The notes: generated from the letters alone by a model not told the origin. Shown: positions 32,909 through 42,702, counted from the first letter of the stretch. The stretch: 64,000 nt of DNA from Buchananella felis (GCF_041380015.1 NZ_CP159978.1), one strand, 5' to 3'. Numbers and translations: made by a program.

Positions 32909-33823
32909 ATGAACCGCAAGTTCGCCCTGCCCGCAGTGGCCGCCGCCGTCGCCCTGCTGGCCGCCGGCTGCGCCCAGTCCGAGTCCCCGGCCGCCGACTC
33001 CGGCCAGACCGGCACCAGCGCCACCGGCGACGTCCGCTTCGACGTCTCCACCGTCAAGGAGGTTCCCGAGCTCTCCGCGCTCGTCCCGGCCGCGGTGAAG
33101 GAGTCCGGCGTGCTGCGCGTGGGCGCCTCCACCGACTACGCGCCGGCGGAGTTCCGCGCGGAGGACGGCCAGACGCCCGTGGGCTACGACGTCGAGCTGG
33201 CCGGCGCGCTGGCCGCCGTCCTGGGCCTGAAGGCAGAGGTCACGCACGCCCAGTTCGACTCGATCATCCCGGCCATCGGCACCAAGTTCGACGCCGGCAT
33301 CTCCTCCTTCACCATCACCGACGAGCGCATCGAGGCGGCCAACATGATCGCCTACATCAACGTCGGCTCCTCCTACGCCGTCCAGGCCGGCAACCCGAAG
33401 GGCATCGACCCGAACAACGTCTGCGGTGCGCGCGTGGGCGTGCAGACCGGCACCTACCAGCAGGAGTACCTGGTCGACCTGAACGAGGACGAGTGCAAGG
33501 CGAAGCCGGTAGACATCGCCGCGTTCGACCTGCAGTCCGAGGCGACCACGAACCTGGCCTCCGGCCTCATCGACGCGTTCCTGGCTGACTCCACCGTGAC
33601 CGGTTACGCCGTCACCCTCACCGACGGCGCCCTGGAGGTGATCGGCGAGATGATCGAGGCCGAGCCGCAGGGCATCGTGGTGGCCAAGGGCGACCAGGAG
33701 CTCACCGACGCCCTGGCCAAGGCCATGCAGCACCTGATGGACGACGGCACCTGGAACAAGATCCTCTCCGCCTGGGGCTCCGCGGACGCGGCCCTGACCA
33801 CCGCTGAGGTCAACCCGAAGTGA
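32909..33823 (+). CDS. Amino-acid ABC transporter substrate-binding lipoprotein
   Basis: A 304-aa family-3 solute-binding protein. The signal peptide ends in lipobox LAAGC with the lipidated Cys at residue 21, so it is anchored to the outer face of the membrane. The binding-protein core includes GVLRVGASTDYAPAEFR, VGYDVELAGALAAVLGL, and FDAGISSFTITDERIEAANMI; the last is the usual polar amino-acid signature. GGAGGAACC precedes the ATG. Its TGA overlaps the permease GTG. The substrate is likely a polar or glutamate/glutamine-type amino acid, which would fit the nearby glutamine synthetase genes, but this is inference. Confidence 0.92.
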   Translation: MNRKFALPAVAAAVALLAAGCAQSESPAADSGQTGTSATGDVRFDVSTVKEVPELSALVPAAVKESGVLRVGASTDYAPAEFRAEDGQTPVGYDVELAGALAAVLGLKAEVTHAQFDSIIPAIGTKFDAGISSFTITDERIEAANMIAYINVGSSYAVQAGNPKGIDPNNVCGARVGVQTGTYQQEYLVDLNEDECKAKPVDIAAFDLQSEATTNLASGLIDAFLADSTVTGYAVTLTDGALEVIGEMIEAEPQGIVVAKGDQELTDALAKAMQHLMDDGTWNKILSAWGSADAALTTAEVNPK

Positions 33824-34773
33824 GCAGGCGGCAAGTGCGGGACGGCGTCGAGCTGATCGACGCCGTCCCCGTGCCGCGCCCGTCGCGGTGGGTGAGCGCG
33901 GCCATCGTGGCGGTGTTGGCGGCGATGGTCGTCAACTCCCTGTTCACCAACCCGCAGTTCCGGTGGGACGTGGTGTGGAAGTACCTGTTCTCCCCGCAGG
34001 TGGTCTCCGGCGTGCAGTGGACCCTGATCCTGACGGTGGCGGCGATGGTGATCGGCATCGTCCTGGCGATCACGGCTGCGATCATGCGCGAGTCCACGAA
34101 CCCGGTGCTGCGCTCGGTGAGCTGGGTCTACATCTGGTTCTTCCGTGGCACGCCCATCTACACGCAGTTGATCTTCTGGGGCCTGCTGGGGGCGCTCTAC
34201 CCGAAGCTCTCGCTGGGCATTCCCTTTGGTCCGGAGTTCTTCACGTTCAAGACCACCGAGGTGATTACGGCCGTTTGGGCGGCGATCTTGGGCCTGGGCC
34301 TGAACGAGGGTGCCTACCTGGCCGAGATCGTGCGCGCGGGCCTGAACAGCGTGGACAAGGGCCAGGCGGAGGCCGCCCGGGCGTTGGGCATGAGCCGGGG
34401 CCTGATTCTGCGCCGGGTCATCCTGCCGCAGGCGATGCGGGTGATCGTGCCGCCCACGGGCAACGAGACGATCTCGATGCTGAAGACCACCTCTTTGGTG
34501 GTGGCGGTGCCGTTCACGCTGGAGCTGCAGTACGCCGCCCGCACGATCGGTAACCGCACGTTCATGCCGATCCCGGCGCTGATCGTGGCGGCCTTGTGGT
34601 ACCTGGCGATCACCTCGATCCTGATGGTGGGCCAGCACTACCTGGAGCGCCACTTCGGCAAGGGTTTCGAGGGCCGCGACCTGACCAAGGTGAAGGGCAA
34701 GCCCGGCACGCAGGCCGCCATCGCCGCTTCGCAGACCACCCACGCCAGTCCCTTCTTGGATGTGACGCCATGA
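33820..34773 (+). CDS. Amino-acid ABC transporter permease
   Basis: A 317-aa HisM/GlnP-type permease with an N-terminal cytoplasmic segment and about five TM helices. The EAA loop reads [37 protein letters not shown] and [13 protein letters not shown] ([13 protein letters not shown]) motifs are typical of polar amino-acid importers. It starts at GTG overlapping the binding-protein stop (GTGA) and ends at a TGA overlapping the ATPase ATG. The family is usually a homodimer when only one permease gene is present, as here. Confidence 0.93.
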   Translation: MSRRQVRDGVELIDAVPVPRPSRWVSAAIVAVLAAMVVNSLFTNPQFRWDVVWKYLFSPQVVSGVQWTLILTVAAMVIGIVLAITAAIMRESTNPVLRSVSWVYIWFFRGTPIYTQLIFWGLLGALYPKLSLGIPFGPEFFTFKTTEVITAVWAAILGLGLNEGAYLAEIVRAGLNSVDKGQAEAARALGMSRGLILRRVILPQAMRVIVPPTGNETISMLKTTSLVVAVPFTLELQYAARTIGNRTFMPIPALIVAALWYLAITSILMVGQHYLERHFGKGFEGRDLTKVKGKPGTQAAIAASQTTHASPFLDVTP

Positions 34774-35606
34774 CGAATCACGATTTCGCCGTGCCCGCGG
34801 GCGGGCACCGGGTGGACGACGTTGCCGCGCAGCCCGCGGTGGGTGCGCCGATGGTGCGCCTGCAGGGAGTGCACAAGTTCTTCGGGGACCTGCACGTGCT
34901 GCGGGGCGTGGACCTGGAGGTGCGCCAGGGCGAGGTGTGCGTGCTGTTGGGACCGTCGGGTTCTGGCAAGTCCACGCTGCTGCGCTGCATCAACCAGCTG
35001 GAGACGATCGAGGCCGGCCGCATCGAGATCGAGGGCGAGCTGCAGGGCTACATCGAGCGGCCGGGCAAGCGCCTGCAGGTGCGCAGGGACAAGGACATCG
35101 CCCGGCAGCGCTCGCGCCTGGGCATGGTGTTCCAGCGCTTCAACCTGTTCCCGCACCTGACCGCCTTGGAGAACGTCATCGAGGCGCCGGTGCGGGTGCG
35201 CGGGATCAGGAAGGCGGAGGCGATAAAGCGAGCCCGGCAGCTGCTGGACCAGGTGGGTCTGGCCGATCGCGCCGACCACTATCCCGCCGAGCTTTCCGGT
35301 GGTCAGCAGCAGCGCGTGGCGATCGCCCGGGCGCTGGCGATGGACCCAGAGATCATGCTGTTCGACGAGCCCACTTCCGCGCTGGACCCGGAGCTGGTGG
35401 GCGAGGTGCTCACCGTCATGAAGGACCTGGCGCAGGCGGGCATGACGATGATGGTGGTGACCCACGAGATCGGCTTTGCCCGGGAGGTGGGTGACACGGT
35501 GGTGTTCATGGACGAGGGCGTGATCGTCGAGTCGGGCGACCCGCGCCAGGTGCTCTCCAACCCCTCCAGCCCGAGGTTCAAGGACTTCCTGCAGCACGTC
35601 CTGTAG
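34770..35606 (+). CDS. Amino-acid ABC transporter ATP-binding protein
   Basis: A 278-aa ATPase of the GlnQ/HisP family with Walker [10 protein letters not shown], a Q loop, signature [15 protein letters not shown], Walker [13 protein letters not shown], and the H-loop [10 protein letters not shown]. The ATG overlaps the permease stop by 4 bp. The first 30 residues (to about [12 protein letters not shown]) are an extension not seen in most homologues. They are encoded by sequence containing the dispersed motif (34811-34830), so the domain proper begins near the internal ATG at 34851. Confidence 0.94.
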   Translation: MTNHDFAVPAGGHRVDDVAAQPAVGAPMVRLQGVHKFFGDLHVLRGVDLEVRQGEVCVLLGPSGSGKSTLLRCINQLETIEAGRIEIEGELQGYIERPGKRLQVRRDKDIARQRSRLGMVFQRFNLFPHLTALENVIEAPVRVRGIRKAEAIKRARQLLDQVGLADRADHYPAELSGGQQQRVAIARALAMDPEIMLFDEPTSALDPELVGEVLTVMKDLAQAGMTMMVVTHEIGFAREVGDTVVFMDEGVIVESGDPRQVLSNPSSPRFKDFLQHVL

Positions 35607-35619
35607 GCGGGTGTGCACG

Positions 35620-35648
35620 GGGCCGGCGGTTGTTTCAACCGCCGGCCC
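35620..35648. terminator. Bidirectional terminator
   Basis: Perfect 13-bp arms (35620-35632 and 35636-35648) around a TTT loop, between the convergent importer operon and glnE. Confidence 0.85.
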
Positions 35649-35665
35649 TTAGCTTTGCGCCGCGC

Positions 35666-38647
35666 CTAGAGTTCGGTGCGCGTGCGGGTGAGGAACTGCT
35701 CCTCGTAGACGGCCCGGGCGCGCCTGGCGTCGCGCAGGTAGTCCTCCACGGCGGCCTGCCCGGCACCGGCCTCGTAGCCGAGCAGGCGGGCCAGCACGGC
35801 CAGCTCCTGGGCGGTCTCCGGCAGCACGTCCAGCTTGATGCCGGAGGTGCGCCCGGTGCCCAGCACCCGCGCGGCCCGCACCCGGGTGGCGTGTTCCCAG
35901 GCGGCGGCCAGCACCTCGGCGTCGGCGGCGGTCAGTAGGCCGGCGGCCTGGGCCGCCCGCAGGGCCGGCAGCGTGGAGGTGGTGCGCAGGCCGGGCACCT
36001 GGGCGGCGTAGTCCAGCTGGAGCAGCTGCACCGTCCACTCCACGTCGCTGAGCCCGCCGGGGCCCAGCTTGACGTGGCGGGCCGGGCGCACGGCACGCGG
36101 TAGGCGCTCTGAGTCCATGCGCGCCTTGAGCCGCTTGATGGAGACGCGCGCGGCCTCCGGTAGGCCGCCGGCCGGGTAACGCAGCGAGTCGGCCAGCACC
36201 GCGAAGCGCCCGCACAGCTCGCGCTCCCCCGCCACGGGGCGGGCGCGCAGCAGAGCCTGGAACTCCCACGGCTCGGCCCAGGCGCCGTAGTACTCGCGGT
36301 AGCTGTCCAGGGAGCGGGCCAGCGGCCCGTTCTTGCCCTCCGGGCGCAGGGCCGCGTCCAGCACCACCACCGGCTCGCCCACCGGCAGGGCCAGCAGTTC
36401 GCGCATGCGGGTGGCCAGGGCGATCGCCTCGCGGCCGGCCTGCTCCTCGCTGGCGCCGGGCAGGGCGTCGTACACGTGGCACACGTCGGCATCGCTGGCG
36501 TAACCGGACTCGTTGCCGCCAAAGCGGCCCAGCGCGATCACGGCGTGCCTGGCGGCCGGCCGGTCAATCTCCCGCAGGGCGATGGCGTAAGCGCCGCGCA
36601 CCACGGCGTCCAGGGCAGGGGTGACGATGGTGGCGGCGCGCTCGGGCTCGATGCCCTGCAGCACGTCGATCAGGGCGGCACGGGTCAGCTCGCGGCGGCG
36701 AATGGCGCGCACGGTGGTGATCGCCTTGACCGCATCGTCGTGGTGGCGCACGGCGGCGGCCACCTCCTCGTCCAGCTGGGCGGGGGTGCGCACGCTCAGG
36801 CGCTCCTCGTCCAGCCACTGCACGGCCTCGGGCAGGCGGGGCAGGGCGTCGGCCACGTACGGCGAGGTGCCCAGCACCCGGCACAGGCGCGCCGCCGCCA
36901 CGGAGGAGTCGCGCAGCAGCCGCAGGTACCAGGGCTGCTCGCCGGCGGCCTCGCTCAGGCGCCTAAACGCCAGTAGGCCCTGGTCGGGGTCCACGCAGGA
37001 ACCGAACCAGCCCAGCATGACCGGGATCAGCTGGCGCTGGATCACCGCGCGGCGCGAGTATCCCTCGGTGAGCGCCTTGATGTGTCCCATCGCGCCGCGC
37101 GGGTCGCGGTAGCCGATCGCGGCCAGGCGGGCCTGGGCGGCGCTGGCCTCCAGGGAGAGGTCGGCGGCGCTGAGCTGGGCGGTGGCGGGCAGCAGGGGGC
37201 GGTAGAAGATCTCCTCGTGGAGCTTGCGCACGCGCGCCCGGGTGGCGGCCCACAGCTCCTCCACGGAGCTCGCCCCCCACTTCAGGTCGATGCCGCGCGC
37301 CACGCGGCGCAGCTCCGCCTCCTTCTCCGGCAGCAGGTGGGTGCGGCGCAGGCGCAGCAGCTGGGTGCGGTGCTCCAGCAGGCGCAGCATCCGGTAGTGG
37401 GCGCCCATCTCTGCGGCCGGGGCGCGCCCGATGTAACCGTGCTCGGCCAGCGCGGTGAGCGCGCCCAGGGTGTCGGACTGGCGCACGCGTTCGTCGCTGC
37501 GTCCGTGCACCAGTTGCAGCAGCTGGACGGTGAATTCGACGTCGCGCAGCCCGCCGGGGGCCAGCTTCAGTTCGCGCTGTGCCTGCTTGGCGGGCAGCAG
37601 GGACTCCACGCGGGTGCGCATGGCGCGGGCTGACTCCACGAAGCCCTCGCGCCCGGCGGCCTCCCACACCAGCGGCTGGGTCAGGGCCAGGAACTGCTGG
37701 CCCAGCTCGGCGTCGCCGGCCGCGGGCCGCGCCTTCAGGAGGGCCTGGAACTCCCAGGATTGGGCCCACTTGCGGTAGTAGCGGGCGTAGGAGTCGATGG
37801 TGCGCACCAGCACGCCGTCCTTGCCCTCGGGGCGCAGGTTGGCGTCCACGGTCCACAGCTCGGGCTCCTCACCCACGGCCCCGCAGATGCGCGCCACCAG
37901 CCCGGCTATCTGGGAGCCCAGCTCGGTGTGCGCCTGCGTCATCTCCCCCTCCCTGGGGGCCACCACGTACATGACGTCCACGTCGGAGACGTAGTTGAGC
38001 TCGCAGGCGCCGGCCTTGCCGAAGGCGACGATTGCCACGCGCAGGCGGCCGGCTCCGTCCAGGTGGCTCTGGGCGATGTTGAGGGCCCCCACCAGGGCGG
38101 CGTCGGCCAGCAGGGCCAGCATGTCGGCGATCCTGGGCAGCGCGGCGTCCGGCTGGGGGCAGGTGAGGTCCTCCCCCACCACGGTCAGCAGGGCGCGCCG
38201 GTATGCCCGCCGCAGCGCGCTGGTCTGCGCGGCCACCCATTCCTCGCTCGCCCCCGCCGGCGCCTCCTGGAGGGACGACGCCCCACCCACCGCCGCGACT
38301 TGTGCGGCCAGCGCCGCGAAATCGGGGGCGCCGGGTCGCAGCAGCAGCATGTCGGCGGGGTGGCGCAGCAGCTGGTCTGTCAGGGCGCTCGAGGCGCCCA
38401 GCAGGCGCAGCAGCAGGGCGGCCTCCTGCGGCGGGGGCAGGTGGGCGCGGGCGGCGGCGTCGGCGGCGAGCCGCACTAGCGCCAACAACGCCTGGTCGGG
38501 GTCGGGGCTCGCGCCCAGGAGCTCGATGAGGCGGTCCTGCGGCCAGTCCAGCGCGGCCAGCGCCGGGTCCTGCAACAGCGTTGCGGCCCGGGTGGTGTTG
38601 GTGAAGCCGGCTGCTAGGAGCGCACCGGTGAGGCTGGGGGCGCGCAT
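35666..38647 (-). CDS. glnE: Glutamine synthetase adenylyltransferase/deadenylylase
   Basis: A 993-aa bifunctional enzyme controlling glutamine synthetase by reversible AMP addition. The two nucleotidyltransferase halves are clear: first GKAGACELNYVSDVDVMYV near residue 215 (deadenylylase half), second GRFGGNESGYASDADVCHV near residue 710 (adenylylase half). The start ATG 38647 overlaps the glnA2 stop by one base (TGATG), so translation is coupled; a longer upstream frame would run through glnA2. The glnA2-glnE pairing is conserved in Actinobacteria. The target is probably a beta-type GlnA1 elsewhere. Confidence 0.95.
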   Translation of the reverse strand: MRAPSLTGALLAAGFTNTTRAATLLQDPALAALDWPQDRLIELLGASPDPDQALLALVRLAADAAARAHLPPPQEAALLLRLLGASSALTDQLLRHPADMLLLRPGAPDFAALAAQVAAVGGASSLQEAPAGASEEWVAAQTSALRRAYRRALLTVVGEDLTCPQPDAALPRIADMLALLADAALVGALNIAQSHLDGAGRLRVAIVAFGKAGACELNYVSDVDVMYVVAPREGEMTQAHTELGSQIAGLVARICGAVGEEPELWTVDANLRPEGKDGVLVRTIDSYARYYRKWAQSWEFQALLKARPAAGDAELGQQFLALTQPLVWEAAGREGFVESARAMRTRVESLLPAKQAQRELKLAPGGLRDVEFTVQLLQLVHGRSDERVRQSDTLGALTALAEHGYIGRAPAAEMGAHYRMLRLLEHRTQLLRLRRTHLLPEKEAELRRVARGIDLKWGASSVEELWAATRARVRKLHEEIFYRPLLPATAQLSAADLSLEASAAQARLAAIGYRDPRGAMGHIKALTEGYSRRAVIQRQLIPVMLGWFGSCVDPDQGLLAFRRLSEAAGEQPWYLRLLRDSSVAAARLCRVLGTSPYVADALPRLPEAVQWLDEERLSVRTPAQLDEEVAAAVRHHDDAVKAITTVRAIRRRELTRAALIDVLQGIEPERAATIVTPALDAVVRGAYAIALREIDRPAARHAVIALGRFGGNESGYASDADVCHVYDALPGASEEQAGREAIALATRMRELLALPVGEPVVVLDAALRPEGKNGPLARSLDSYREYYGAWAEPWEFQALLRARPVAGERELCGRFAVLADSLRYPAGGLPEAARVSIKRLKARMDSERLPRAVRPARHVKLGPGGLSDVEWTVQLLQLDYAAQVPGLRTTSTLPALRAAQAAGLLTAADAEVLAAAWEHATRVRAARVLGTGRTSGIKLDVLPETAQELAVLARLLGYEAGAGQAAVEDYLRDARRARAVYEEQFLTRTRTEL

Positions 38648-39981
38648 CAGATGGGCAGGAACTGGCGGCGCTCGTAGTCGGTGATCTCGTGCCGGTACTC
38701 GGCCCACTCCTTTTCCTTGTTGCGCAGCACGAACTCGAACACCTCCTCGCCCAAAACCTCGGCGGCCAGCTCGGAGTGGCGCATGCGCTCCAGAGCCGCG
38801 TGGAGGGAGGTGGGCAGCGCCTGGATGCCCATGGCCTTGCGTTCGGCGTCCGAGAGCGACCACACGTCGTCCTCGGTCTCCGCCGGCAGGGTGAGTCCTT
38901 CCTCGATGCCGGCAAGGCCGGCGCGCAGCAGCATGGCCAGGCACAGGTAGGGGTTGGTGGCGGTGTCGGGGGCGCGGTATTCGACGCGGGTGGAGGATTC
39001 CTTGCCGGGCTTGTACACGGGCACGCGCAGCAGGGCGGAGCGGTTGTGCCGGCCCCAGCAGACGTACGAGGGGGCCTCGCCGCCGCCCCACAGGCGCTTG
39101 TAGGAGTTGACGTGCTGGTTGACCACCAGGGAGATGTCTGCGGCGTACTTCAGCAGGCCGGCCATGAACTGGCGGCCGGTGCGGGAGAGCCCGTAGGGGT
39201 CGCTCTGGTCGGTGAAGGCGTTGCGGTCACCCTCGAAGAGCGAGAGGTGCATGTGCATGCCGTTGCCGGGCTGGTCGGCGAAGGGCTTGGGCATGAACGT
39301 GGCCAGCGAGCCCTCCCTCAGCGCGAGCTCGGAGACGACGGCCTGGAAGGACATGATGTTGTCTGCGGTGGTCAGGGCGTCTGCGTGGCGCAGGTCGATC
39401 TCGTTCTGGCCCGGCCCGCCCTCGTGGTGGGAGAACTCGACGGGGATGCCGAACTGTTCCAGGTGGAGGATCGCCTTGCGGCGGAAGTCTGCGTGCTGGG
39501 CGCGGGGCACGTGGTCAAAGTAGCCGCCGTTGTCGATGGGGGCCAGCGGCGCGGTGGGGTGGTCTGGGGCGTTGAGTAGGTAGAACTCGATCTCGGGGTG
39601 GACGTGGAGGGTGAAGCCGGCACTGGCGGCGTAGTCCACGGCGCGCTTGAGGACGCTGCGCGGGTCTGAGGGGGCCACGGCACCGTCGGGGGTGTGGATG
39701 GTGCAGAACATGCGGCCCACGCCCTCGCCTGCTTCCCGCCACGGCACCAGGGCCCAGGTGGAGGCGTCGGGGCGCAGCAGCAGGTCGGATTCGTAGATGC
39801 GGCTCATGCCCTGGATGGCCGAGCCGTCGAAGCCGATCCCCTCCACGAGCGCGGTCTCGAGCTCGCTGCCGGCGATCGCGATGGACTTGAGCTTGCCGGT
39901 GACGTCCGTGAACCAGAGGCGCACGAACTCGATGCCGCGTTCGTGGGCGATGCGAAGCACGTGCTCCTGCTGCTGATCCAT
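38647..39981 (-). CDS. glnA: Glutamine synthetase, GlnA2 (type I-alpha-like)
   Basis: A 444-aa glutamine synthetase. It has the FDGSAIQGMSRIYESDLLLRPD active-site region, the EFSHHEGGPGQNEIDLRHADAL glutamate/metal site, and HMHLSLFEGD. The ATP-binding KRLWGGGEAPSYVCWG and the RVEYRAPD motif are also present. The C-terminal adenylylation tyrosine motif (NLYDLPPEE-like) of beta-type enzymes is absent, and the length fits GlnA2 (about 445). ATG 39981 follows AAAGGAGG. It is first in the glnA2-glnE operon. Confidence 0.94.
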   Translation of the reverse strand: MDQQQEHVLRIAHERGIEFVRLWFTDVTGKLKSIAIAGSELETALVEGIGFDGSAIQGMSRIYESDLLLRPDASTWALVPWREAGEGVGRMFCTIHTPDGAVAPSDPRSVLKRAVDYAASAGFTLHVHPEIEFYLLNAPDHPTAPLAPIDNGGYFDHVPRAQHADFRRKAILHLEQFGIPVEFSHHEGGPGQNEIDLRHADALTTADNIMSFQAVVSELALREGSLATFMPKPFADQPGNGMHMHLSLFEGDRNAFTDQSDPYGLSRTGRQFMAGLLKYAADISLVVNQHVNSYKRLWGGGEAPSYVCWGRHNRSALLRVPVYKPGKESSTRVEYRAPDTATNPYLCLAMLLRAGLAGIEEGLTLPAETEDDVWSLSDAERKAMGIQALPTSLHAALERMRHSELAAEVLGEEVFEFVLRNKEKEWAEYRHEITDYERRQFLPI

Positions 39982-40021
39982 GGGGCCTCCTTTGGCGCGC
40001 CGGGGGTTGCCGTCCAGTTTA

Positions 40022-40045
40022 GTGGTGGCCGACGTCCCGCCGGCC
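40022..40045. repeat. Half-copy of the dispersed GGCCGACGTY motif
   Basis: GGTGGCCGACGTCCCGCCGG lies in the 71-bp gap between glnA and the YdcF-like gene, close to the glnA start. It matches one arm of the hairpins at 18092 and 22320 but lacks the second arm. Confidence 0.55.
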
Positions 40046-40052
40046 GCCCTGT

Positions 40053-40832
40053 TCACTTGGCCGATGCGTGCTGGTGCCGGCGTCTGGCCCAGGCGGCCCC
40101 GGCGGCGATGGCCGCGCCCAGGCCGCTGGCGGCGAGCGCTATGGCGCGCGAGCGCGGGTCCTGGGTGACCAGGGCGGCGGCCTCGCGGGCGGTGGCGTAG
40201 GGCAGGTACCACCAGGTGGTGCGCGCTCCTTGCACGTGGGCGCCGGGCCAGATGCGTTCGGCCAGGCGCGCGGTGCGCAGGGTGTGGAAGTTGTTGGTGA
40301 CCACGGCGGGGCGGGAGCGGCCCTGGGGCTCCAGGAGGGCGCGCGAGAGCTGGAGGTTTTCGATGGTGGTGGTGGCCTGGTCTTCCTGGATGATGAACTG
40401 GGCGGGCACGCCCTTGGAGCGCAGGTAGCGCTCCATGGCCTCTGCCTCCGGGATGACCTCGTCCGGGCCCTGCCCACCGGAGACGACGATCGGGATGTCC
40501 GGGCGCTGGCGCCACAGCTCGGTGGCCCTGTCCAGGCGGTAGGCCAGGGCGCGGCTGGGGCGCTCGCCCACCAGGCCGGCGCCCAGCACCACGATGGAGT
40601 CCGCCTGCGGCGCCAGGGGCTGGCCGGTGGTGGGCACGGTGACTGCCAGGAGGGCCAGGTAGCAGCTGAACGCGCCCAGGCCGGCGCCGAAGAAGGCGGC
40701 CTGGGCGGGCTTGCCCTGCCTGATCGCCTTCGGGAGCGCCACCGCTCCCCACGCGCTGGCCGCGACCGTCCCGGCGGCCACGCCCATCGATACGGCGAAC
40801 TGGATCATCACGTTGCTGCTGGCGCGGCTCAT
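40053..40832 (-). CDS. YdcF/SanA-like DUF218 membrane protein
   Basis: A 259-aa protein with two N-terminal TM helices (about residues 8-30 and 42-66) and an extracytoplasmic DUF218 domain. That domain has SIVVLGAGLVGERPSRALAYRLDRA, IVVSGGQGPDEVIPEAEAMERYLRSKGVP, TTIENLQLSR and VTNNFHTLRTARLAER. A C-terminal TM helix (near 235-250) is followed by Arg/His residues. The family is linked to envelope and peptidoglycan precursor processes, but its reaction is not established. GAGGTGAGGTA precedes the ATG. Confidence 0.88.
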   Translation of the reverse strand: MSRASSNVMIQFAVSMGVAAGTVAASAWGAVALPKAIRQGKPAQAAFFGAGLGAFSCYLALLAVTVPTTGQPLAPQADSIVVLGAGLVGERPSRALAYRLDRATELWRQRPDIPIVVSGGQGPDEVIPEAEAMERYLRSKGVPAQFIIQEDQATTTIENLQLSRALLEPQGRSRPAVVTNNFHTLRTARLAERIWPGAHVQGARTTWWYLPYATAREAAALVTQDPRSRAIALAASGLGAAIAAGAAWARRRHQHASAK

Positions 40833-40870
40833 TACCTCACCTCTCCGGTCAGTGCGGGTTGCTCATAGTG

Positions 40871-40911
40871 GGGGTGGGCGGGAAGGGGCTGCGCCCCTTC
40901 CCGCCCACCCC
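40871..40911 (-). terminator. Hairpin terminator after the SPFH gene
   Basis: Perfect 18-bp arms (40871-40888 and 40894-40911) with an extra C-G pair and a 3-nt loop. It lies downstream of the SPFH gene on the minus strand. No U tract is seen. Confidence 0.75.
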
Positions 40912-40993
40912 GGACCAGGTTTGGCAAAACCTGTGGCGTCTGCTGCGGTGCCTGCTTTGGCTCGGACCTGTTGCGGCTCAGCGCCGGTGCGGC

Positions 40994-42214
40994 TCAGCTT
41001 TGCGGCGGCACGTAGCCCTGGGGCGGCGCGAAGCCCGGCGGGGGCAGCTGGGTGGGCAGCTGGTTGATGCCCTGCGGCGGGACCTGGCCTGCGGGGCCGC
41101 CCTGACCCTGCGGCGAGTCAGCCGGCGCGGCGGGCCGGGCCTGCTCTGCGGGGTTCTCCCCGCCCACCTCGTCCACGGCCTGCGTAACCTGCTGGACTGC
41201 GGCGGCGGCCTCGGCGACGGCCTTGGCCGGGTCCTCCAGCTCCACCGCCAGGCCACCGGAGAGCTCCTCGGGACGGAACTCAACGCGCGGGGCCTCGGCG
41301 TCGCCGGAGACCACCGGGGCGTTTTGCGGCTGCCCGCCCAGAGCGGCCGTGACGGAGGAAAGGGCCGCCGTGAACTCGGTGGGGACCACCCACATCTTCG
41401 AGGCGGTGCCGTTGGCGATCTGGGTGAGGGTCTGCAGGTACTGGTAGGCCAGCAGCTTGGGGTCCGCGTTGCCGCGGTGAATCGCGTCGAACACGGACAG
41501 GATGGCGCGGGAGTCACCCTGGGCGCGCAGCACGGCGGCCTGGGCCTGACCCTCCGCCCGCAGGATCGCGGACTGCTTCTCACCCTCGGCGGTGAGGATC
41601 TGGGACTGCTTGACGCCCTCTGCCGTCAGGATGGTGGCGCGGCGGTCGCGCTCTGCGCGCATCTGCGCCTCCATGGCGCCCTGCAGGGTGGGCGGCGGGT
41701 CGATCGCCTTCAGCTCGACGCGGTTGACGCGGATACCCCAGCGGGAGGTGGCCTCGTCCAGCACGCCGCGCAGCTGGGCGTTGATCTGGTCGCGGCTGGT
41801 CAGTGTCTGCTCCAGGTCCATCGTGCCGATCACGTTACGCAGGGTGGTGACGGTGAGCTGCTCGATGGCGGAGATGAAGTTGGCGATCTCGTAGGTGGCC
41901 GCCCGGGGGTCGTTGACCTGGTAGTAGATCACTGAGTCGATGGAGACCATCAGGTTCTCCGCCGTGATCACCTGCTGCGGCGGGAAGGAGACCACCTGCT
42001 CTCGCAGGTCGACCGCGGTGCGCACGCGGTCGATGAACGGAATGAGCACGTGGAAGCCTGCGTGCATCTCCGCCTGGAACTTACCCAGGCGCTCCACGAT
42101 CAGGGCAACGCCCTGCGGCACGATCTGGACGGCGCGCAAGATCGCCGTCAACACGAACACAACAACCAGACCCAGCGCGATCAGCGCGATCCAGTTACCT
42201 GGCGAGTCGAACAT
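40994..42214 (-). CDS. SPFH/Band 7 (stomatin/QmcA-like) membrane protein
   Basis: A 406-aa protein with an N-terminal TM anchor (residues 8-28) and a band 7 domain (about 30-240). The domain includes IVPQGVALIVERLGKFQAEMHAGFHVLIPF, NLMVSIDSVIYYQV and a coiled helical region with EGVKQSQILTAEGEKQSAILRAEGQAQ. The C-terminal 90 residues are Pro/Gln/Gly-rich (QLPPPGFAPPQGYVPPQS). It partners the NfeD protein encoded 42 bp upstream, a pairing usual in bacterial membrane microdomains. AAAGGAG precedes the ATG. Confidence 0.92.
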   Translation of the reverse strand: MFDSPGNWIALIALGLVVVFVLTAILRAVQIVPQGVALIVERLGKFQAEMHAGFHVLIPFIDRVRTAVDLREQVVSFPPQQVITAENLMVSIDSVIYYQVNDPRAATYEIANFISAIEQLTVTTLRNVIGTMDLEQTLTSRDQINAQLRGVLDEATSRWGIRVNRVELKAIDPPPTLQGAMEAQMRAERDRRATILTAEGVKQSQILTAEGEKQSAILRAEGQAQAAVLRAQGDSRAILSVFDAIHRGNADPKLLAYQYLQTLTQIANGTASKMWVVPTEFTAALSSVTAALGGQPQNAPVVSGDAEAPRVEFRPEELSGGLAVELEDPAKAVAEAAAAVQQVTQAVDEVGGENPAEQARPAAPADSPQGQGGPAGQVPPQGINQLPTQLPPPGFAPPQGYVPPQS

Positions 42215-42256
42215 CTATCTCCTTTGTAGTGATTTCGGGGAAGTCCTGGCCCGCCC

Positions 42257-42688
42257 CTAGTTGGCTGGGTTGACCACCGCGTAGGCGCCGTCGATCGCCT
42301 CTACTACCAGCTTGGTGCCCGCCGGGACGGGGCCCGCAGCACGGGTGGAGAGCTTGGCGCTCCACTCCTCGCCCTCGAGCTTCACGCGACCGTTCTCATA
42401 CGTGATGGTGGACAGCGCCACCGCTGGCTTGCCGAGCAGCCCGGCGGCGTTGGTGCGGATGTTCGGCACTGAGCTGAGGATCAGGTTGCGTGCCCAGGGA
42501 CGCACCAGGAACAAGAGCAGCGTCGAGACGACGGCGAACACGCCCACCTGGATGGACAGGCTGTCCGTAAAGAAGGACACGCCCATGGCGGCCAGGGCGC
42601 CGCCGGCGAACATCAAGAACGTCAGGTCCACCACCAGGATCTCGATCAATCCGAGCAGCAAAGCCGCGATCACCCAAATCAACCACAT
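42257..42688 (-). CDS. NfeD-like membrane protein
   Basis: A 143-aa protein with three closely spaced hydrophobic helices in residues 1-70 and a C-terminal OB-fold (GLLGKPAVALSTITYENGRVKLEGEEW ... VVEAIDGAYAVVN). This is the short NfeD1b type that accompanies stomatin-like proteins. AAGGGAGGG precedes the ATG. It is 14 bp after the ABC ATPase gene and 42 bp before the SPFH gene, so all three are co-transcribed. Confidence 0.9.
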   Translation of the reverse strand: MWLIWVIAALLLGLIEILVVDLTFLMFAGGALAAMGVSFFTDSLSIQVGVFAVVSTLLLFLVRPWARNLILSSVPNIRTNAAGLLGKPAVALSTITYENGRVKLEGEEWSAKLSTRAAGPVPAGTKLVVEAIDGAYAVVNPAN

Positions 42689-42702
42689 GGCTTTTCCCTC
42701 CC

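Noticed and set aside
35666..39091. Single large glnA-glnE fusion protein
   Set aside because: The glnE frame runs through glnA2 only as an out-of-frame extension. The TGATG overlap at 38647 and family N-terminus define separate proteins.
38647..40752. 701-aa N-terminally extended glutamine synthetase
   Set aside because: The extension is antisense-like low-complexity sequence overlapping the YdcF-like gene. ATG 39981 with AAAGGAGG fits the family N-terminus.
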